DNA from: Trema orientale
Taxonomy: Eukaryota; Streptophyta; Magnoliopsida; Rosales; Cannabaceae
Direction of reading: 5' to 3'
Length of the DNA stretch: 64,000 nucleotides
Assembly: GCA_002914845.1 (NCBI GenBank)
Contig: JXTC01000093.1
Coordinates: forward strand, 748,748 to 812,747
Of this stretch, positions 58,924 to 64,000 are shown piece after piece; the first letter of the stretch is position 1; the number at the start of each line of letters is the position of its first letter. Position numbers and translations under genes: made by a program. The notes beneath the pieces were generated by a model. That model searched no databases and was not told the origin of the DNA. It saw nothing but the letters and a program-made list of their open reading frames with translations.

Positions 58924-60806
58924 ATGGAAAACTGGACGATGATGATATTGGTTTTGCTGTTGGTAGCTTTACTGCATAGCTTTCAAGTCTATTCCGATGG
59001 TGGGTTTTTATTCTAAATCCTATGAAGATGTACAAAATCCATTATTAATTCTTGTCTTCTTATCTCAGTAGTATACGTCATCTCTGGAAACAGGATTTTG
59101 ATCCACTAGTATAAAACATTATGCCACTACATGGATTACGCATAGAAGTGTCTCCTTCTAGACTAACTAAATATATCAAATCATGCATTAATCTGCTTCT
59201 TAGCTGGATGTAAGATCATTCACTAACAAATTAGACATAATTATCTTAGACAATTACTATATATATATATTATATTGATTTTTCGTTTGTTTCTATGTAA
59301 ATATATTAGCTTATTAAATTAGTTGATTTGCATATGACATGAAATTCTAGTATACGTATAAGTTATAATCATGAAATTTTGTTGTTATTGTTCTTGTTGT
59401 CACTCGATCGTAGTTTCAGGTGAATCTTGGCTAAGCATTGACTGTGGAGCAACGACCGCGTCCGTGGATGCTCTCACTTTACGTGCATGGGAAACTGACG
59501 ACAAATTCATAGCAACCGGAGAGAACAAGCGTCTCTCCACGCCCACCAATCTTCCTCAAATGGCAACACTTCGAAGTTTCCCAAACGGGTCCAAGAATTG
59601 CTACAATTTACCATTAAAACCCCAATCCAAGTACCTCGTACGTGCTGGTTTCCACTATGGCAACTATGACAACCTCCAAAACCCTCCAACATTTGATCTT
59701 CAGCTCCAATCGGGCAATTTAAACGTGAACGTTACAACTTCTCTCGACTTTGATCCGATTTACCATGAATTCATTACTTTCACAACAGAAAGGAGCGTCT
59801 TTGACGTGTGCTTGATTCGAACCCAAGAAAATCAAGTTCCTTTCATTTCTACACTCGAAGCTACCATCATTGACCGAGAAGTGTACAGGCTGATGAACAC
59901 TAACATGGCATTGTCTCTCGTAAGCAGGATCAACTATGGCGTCGGTCAAAGTGTCCCGTAAGTATTCTTCTATTATAAAAATTAAAAAATGTTTAATAAA
60001 TAACAAGAGTCATTAAGAGTACTAATGTAGTGTTTTGAGGAATGAGATAGACAAATTAAGATTTGACTCAGATATTTATTTTTTGCCCTATATAGTCAGT
60101 CACTTAATTAGTAAGTCACCCTAGTCGATTTTTGTGATCATAGTACTACTTACTTTATTTTTTATTTTTTGCTGGGGATAGTACTACTTACTTAGAATTC
60201 CCCTTTTAAACTGTGGAATTAATCTACAGGGATCGATTCAACGAATTTGTGGAAAAGTACAACAGGATTTGGAAGCCACAGGAAGTCCCAGGATACCTCA
60301 GCAGTCAGTTCGGTGTAAGCATTCCAATCTCATATACGGTGGAGGAGAACAACCCTCCAGATGTTGTAATGTATTCCGCAATTGAAGCGAATAATGCCTC
60401 TGAATCCATCGTCTTACCCATCGATTTTCCCGATGAAACTCAAGTATCCGCGTATTTTATATTGTATTTTGATATAATTGCGGCTTATAGAATACTTGAA
60501 GATACTAGGACAGTTTCTATCTTCATTGAGGGTCAACTGATGAACACAACTCGGCTACCGGGAATTGGACGTGGTGAAGTTGTGTCAATATATCCGGTTA
60601 AGGTTACAGGTGGTACTGCCAATTTGACTGTTTCTCCGGCGGAGGGAACAACGTCGCCGGCCCTCCTCAATGCTATTGAAGTGTTCTCTGTGATTGATGT
60701 TTCCAAGGTTGCAAGATCGTCTGATTCGGTTCTTGGAACTTCCTTTGGCCTTGTTCCGTTTGCTTGGTTGTTTTATTATTGCATGGTGTGGTATTATAGA
60801 ATGTAA
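58924..60806 (+). CDS. Secreted malectin-like domain protein, kinase-less receptor ectodomain
   Basis: Three exons, 58924-58999, 59420-59957 and 60230-60806, give about 396 residues. A signal peptide (MENWTMMILVLLLVALLHSF) is followed by the malectin-like start GESWLSIDCGATTASVDALT. Then come TLRSFPNGSKNCYNLPLKPQ, YLVRAGFHYGNYDNLQNPPT, FDLQLQSGNLN, REVYRLMNTNMALSLVSRIN, RFNEFVEKYNRIWKP, and SPALLNAIEVFSVIDVSK, the usual end of the domain. Full LRR-malectin kinases continue with leucine-rich repeats, a membrane helix and a kinase. Here the protein stops after a hydrophobic tail (LGTSFGLVPFAWLFYYCMVW), which could be a GPI-anchor signal or a membrane anchor. Relatives bind cell-wall or peptide ligands at the cell surface; the ligand here is unknown. 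Neighbouring UFL1 and NUDT9 recall Arabidopsis chromosome 3, where kinase-less relatives also lie. Confidence 0.9.
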
Positions 60807-60826
60807 TTTTAGTTTGAATACTTTAA

Positions 60827-60907
60827 ATCTCAAACTGTATAATTTGACTTTCGTAATTTATTTTAAGTCTCAAACTGTATAATTTGACTTTCATAATTTA
60901 TTTCAAA
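60827..60907. repeat. 41-bp tandem duplication after the malectin-like stop codon
   Basis: TCTCAAACTGTATAATTTGA with CTTTCRTAATTTATTT occurs twice in a row within 110 bp of the stop codon, so it probably lies in the 3' untranslated region. Confidence 0.85.
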
Positions 60908-63424
60908 AACTTAAACTCTGTATTTTTGGGTTTTTATAGGTAAAAGTGTTAAAAAGTTAGCCTTCTATGTCACTTTTAAAGCGACGGAAGGAGCCGCGGT
61001 ATCACATTACTTTAACGACCATGTGAGAGAGTTATCATGTCGCGTTTCACTTGACGTGAAAGGGCTGAACGATGTCGTATAAAACGAGACGTCATATGCC
61101 TTCTGAAATCAGATCCCTCTCTCATATTTTCGAACATGCCGCAACCGCTCTCCCTTTGCCGTCTCTCCATCTCATCGTTTTTCCATTATTTCTGGCAATT
61201 TAAGGTATTTTGAATCCATTAAACTCTTTTTTTTTTTTTTCACTAGAATCTCTATATTATTGCATTGGGCTTTGGTTTTAACTGATTATTATCAAAAAAT
61301 TTGAAATTCTTTGGTTTTTTCATTAATTAATAAAAATGTATTTATCTGAATACTTTCAAAAATAGTATTTTTATAATTAAATCTGATACTATTTTAGAAC
61401 AATTTCAAATTATGAGATTTTTCAATTTTTTTGAAAAATTACTATAAAAAATCAAATTTCCTCTTATAATGTTAGATTGCGTCAGCCCGGCTTAACATTG
61501 TCGCTGGCCCAACCGAATCCTTCTATGAGGTGCGTGATTGATTAAGCCACGGCTTTGTAACCACTGGGTTGGCCCGTCATATCACACACTAGGTATTGGC
61601 TAGGGCTTTGTATAATTCTATTTTCTTAGACAAAAAATTTACCTTTTGAAATATAATACAGAAAAAATTTGTTTAGTTTTCAATATTTATAATATGTAGA
61701 GTATATAAATATGTATTTATTGTGTAATATTTACTTTTTCTAGTTGATGTTGATTATTCTTTAATTATTTATATTCATTAAATATTCAAATTAACTTTCA
61801 ATTCTACATAAATACTATTATGGGACAATAACATAATTATCCTTGTATTTTCGTTGTTTATTAGATTTATACCTATAATTTTAGTCATTATCAACACCAA
61901 TCTTCACATTTAAAAATTGGGTCAAATTCATACCTTTATGAGTTAAACACCTATTACCTATTTTGACTAGTGAACTGACTAAATTACTCTTGTAAGATGT
62001 AAGATTAAATAAAATTTGGAAAATAATTAATATATTTTAAAAAAAATTACTAATTAATAATAGAAGTACTAAAATTGTCTTTAAAAAAGGAAAAGAGAGT
62101 GTTTTCCCTCTCCCTCATCTATGTGTTCTTCCTCTCCCGCTTAAATCTCCCACCTTTTTCTTCTTTTCTTGAGGAACGCCAGCGTAGATTTGAAGATATT
62201 CTAGAAATACGTGCAAACCCAACTGTAGATCCAAGTTTTGAGTCGATTGGAAGAAGATGAGGAAACAGATGATAAGAGACAAGAAAGCTTGATGATCGAG
62301 AACTTTGAGGTTATGGCTCTGCAGGCAGAAGAGGGAGAGGGAGCCAATTTAATTCCCCAAGGAGAAATGTGGATCCAATTTGAGTGATAGTTGGACTGGG
62401 AGCTGAAAACTATCGCAACATGATGAATCAAGCATCAAGCTAGATTATGTCTAGTCACGTGTTCTAGAGCAAAGTGGACGACGATTATATTGGAGTTGCT
62501 AAAAAATATTAAATTAATGACTTGTGGAATAAAGGAAGCTTTTGGGGACAGTCCATTTCCCAATCCCAACCACTTTAAATCCGTGTATTGAAGTTAAAAT
62601 GGTGAAAGATGAAATCGATGTTGAAGGAGGGGAAGAGATGAAGAAGGAGAGGTGAGAGAGAAGGGAGAGGAGAGGAGAGGAGACGAGACGAGACGAGACG
62701 AGAGAGAATACCATTTTTTTAATTATAATTCTTAATCATTTTCTTATTTTAGTTATTCGTTTTAGTTGTTTAAACCTATATATATATATATCATATAATG
62801 TTACAAGGTATATATATATATTATGTAATTCAATAAAAATATATCTTTTAAAATTAATAAAAATAAAAACATGTACCTCCATGAGCTTGCCCAACTAAGG
62901 CCTCGAGGGTTGGCCCATCCCCAAAGGAGGTCCGTTGGACAGAATGGGCCAACCTTTTTACTTAATGAACCAGCATGGCTCAACCAACGAAAAAGAGAAA
63001 TTAGGACTTGTATGATATTTTGAGAAATTTTTTTAGAGAAATTTAGGTGGATGATCAAAATTTTAAATTTGATTAAGTAGATGTCCACTTTTAAAATTTT
63101 ATAGCTAAATGTCTATGTATATATATTTTTACACTTGATAGATACGCATATCTACCAATTTTAGTTACTGTACTAAAATGTACTGGGTATATAATTTTTT
63201 ATAATTGATATATAAAATTTTACACTTGGTATATAAGCATATATACCGGATATTTTGCTATAATATTTGACAAAGGGACATCTATTGAAATTGGGCACAA
63301 AATTTGGTCATATTTCTATAAGCCTCAAAATTTTAAGAAACACGGTGGGCTATATTTTTTTAGATCCGATGCGATTTTTATTAGAAAAATATCATTTTTA
63401 AAACAATATATCATTTTCTATACT
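60908..63424. other. Intergenic, several GC-rich blocks and a GAGAC microsatellite
   Basis: No gene is supported. GC-rich blocks with GGCCCAACC words occur at 61480-61600 and 62885-62985; the latter has an 11-bp inverted pair GGTTGGCCCAT / ATGGGCCAACC. GGAGA and then GACGA repeats lie at 62655-62704. The open frame at 62201-62431 and others show no domain. TA runs are present at 62781-62820. Confidence 0.5.
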
Positions 63425-63530
63425 GGTAATCATTTTTCAAAAGCTAGTTTCTAGTAATCAAAAGTATCTATAACTAGTATAAAACTGATAATTGGTAACC
63501 AGTAACTAGTTTTCAGAAATTAGTAATAAA
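63425..63530. repeat. Short stretch of the GGTTACTAGTAACC-like motif
   Basis: TACTGGTAATCA, CTAGTTTCTAGTAATC, ATTGGTAACCAGTAACTAGT and related words repeat the vocabulary of the large array at 41270-42400, 21 kb away. Confidence 0.6.
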
Positions 63531-63774
63531 TAATTATTTTAAAAATAGTATTTTTCTAAAAATCTTTTTTTTTAGAAAATATTTTCTAATAAAAACTGTA
63601 CAGATATTGGAAAAAAGGCCTCTGTATTTTTGTGATTTTTTTGAGTTTTTATAAGTAAAAATGTTAAAAATCCCAACGAAAATGGTGAGCTGAGATGACT
63701 TGGTCTGCGGCGCGTTATGGACTGATTGATAATCTCCCACATTTTGATACTCTGCAAGAGGACTTTGCAGTCAA

Positions 63775-64000
63775 GTAGTAATTGTCGCAACTCCCAATTG
63801 ACATCATCCAAAGAAGTCATCAACCGTCCGAAGACGTTAGAGCAGTCTCCCTCAAATACAACATATTCATATCCCAAATCCTTAGCCACCCGCGCACTAG
63901 CTAGTAAACCCGCAACCTCTGCCATATCTGGATCACTGAAATTAACATTTTCCGAAAAAGCTTGTCCTATGTTCCGATCCTCATCCCAAACAAGGATCTG
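63775..64000 (-). CDS. Partial RNase H-like (RVT_3) reading frame at the window edge
   Basis: The minus strand is open from the window edge: ILVWDEDRNIGQAFSENVNF, DMAEVAGLLASARVAKDLGY, YVVFEGDCSNVFGRLMTSLD. The E of AEVAGLL and the D of EGDC fit two RNase H catalytic acids. Plant L1 LINEs and many domesticated or orphan 'ribonuclease H domain' genes share this module. The usual C-terminal motif (PRxxNxxAHxLA) is not seen after 63790, so the frame is probably truncated or interrupted by an intron there. Whether it is a LINE piece or a host gene cannot be decided from this side alone. Confidence 0.5.

Noticed and set aside
60585-60833. Minus-strand frame over the malectin-like last exon
   Set aside because: Shadow of the + strand exon, with no domain.

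Overview
This is nuclear DNA from a flowering plant, most likely a eudicot. The genes have many short introns with GT-AG borders, the spacers are AT-rich, and the repeats are typical plant ones: Copia-type LTR relics, PIF/Harbinger, Mutator-like and hAT-like DNA elements, and many MITEs. No bacterial, organellar or viral genome features, CRISPR arrays, rRNA genes or convincing tRNA genes were seen.

Four host genes look intact, all on the + strand. (1) 21682-24918 is a Nudix hydrolase of the plant NUDT9 / animal NUDT22 type. (2) 34061-37343 is an ankyrin-repeat, four-helix PGG-domain membrane protein close to Arabidopsis At5g02620/ITN1. (3) 48496-58011 is the UFM1 E3 ligase UFL1, with 20 exons. 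(4) 58924-60806 is a secreted malectin-like receptor ectodomain without a kinase. From memory, Arabidopsis has NUDT9 (At3g46200), UFL1 (At3g46220) and kinase-less malectin-like genes (around At3g46270-46280) close together, so this looks like conserved gene order rather than an operon-like functional unit.

Layout: 1-4852 is a decayed Copia relic with its 3' LTR. About 4853-10500 is a decayed PIF/Harbinger element whose two divergent genes are separated by seven 70-bp repeats. 11900-14354 is a probable second LTR-element relic, followed by an assembly gap (14355-14686). 15633-21501 is a MITE-rich spacer with nested insertions. The Nudix gene follows, with a LINE tail behind it. 25300-33580 is a spacer with several MITEs and one GC-rich island. 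The ankyrin gene follows. 37344-43170 is a spacer holding more MITEs and an unusual 1.1-kb array of a GGTTACTAGTAACC-like motif. 43180-45705 is a decayed partial copy of the start of UFL1 beside a broken F-box gene. 46265-46512 is a PPR fragment. UFL1 carries a solo LTR in intron 18. The malectin-like gene follows, then a spacer, and a partial RNase H-like reading frame runs off the right edge.

Two of the three single-N positions (5710 and 12193) sit exactly between near-identical direct repeats and are almost certainly unmerged contig overlaps. The third (23729) lies on an exon border of the Nudix gene. I found no clearly new biological system. The items most worth a second look are the palindromic minisatellite, the in-frame stop-free intron of UFL1, the chimeric UFL1/F-box pseudogene block, the divergent Harbinger promoter array and the assembly joins.
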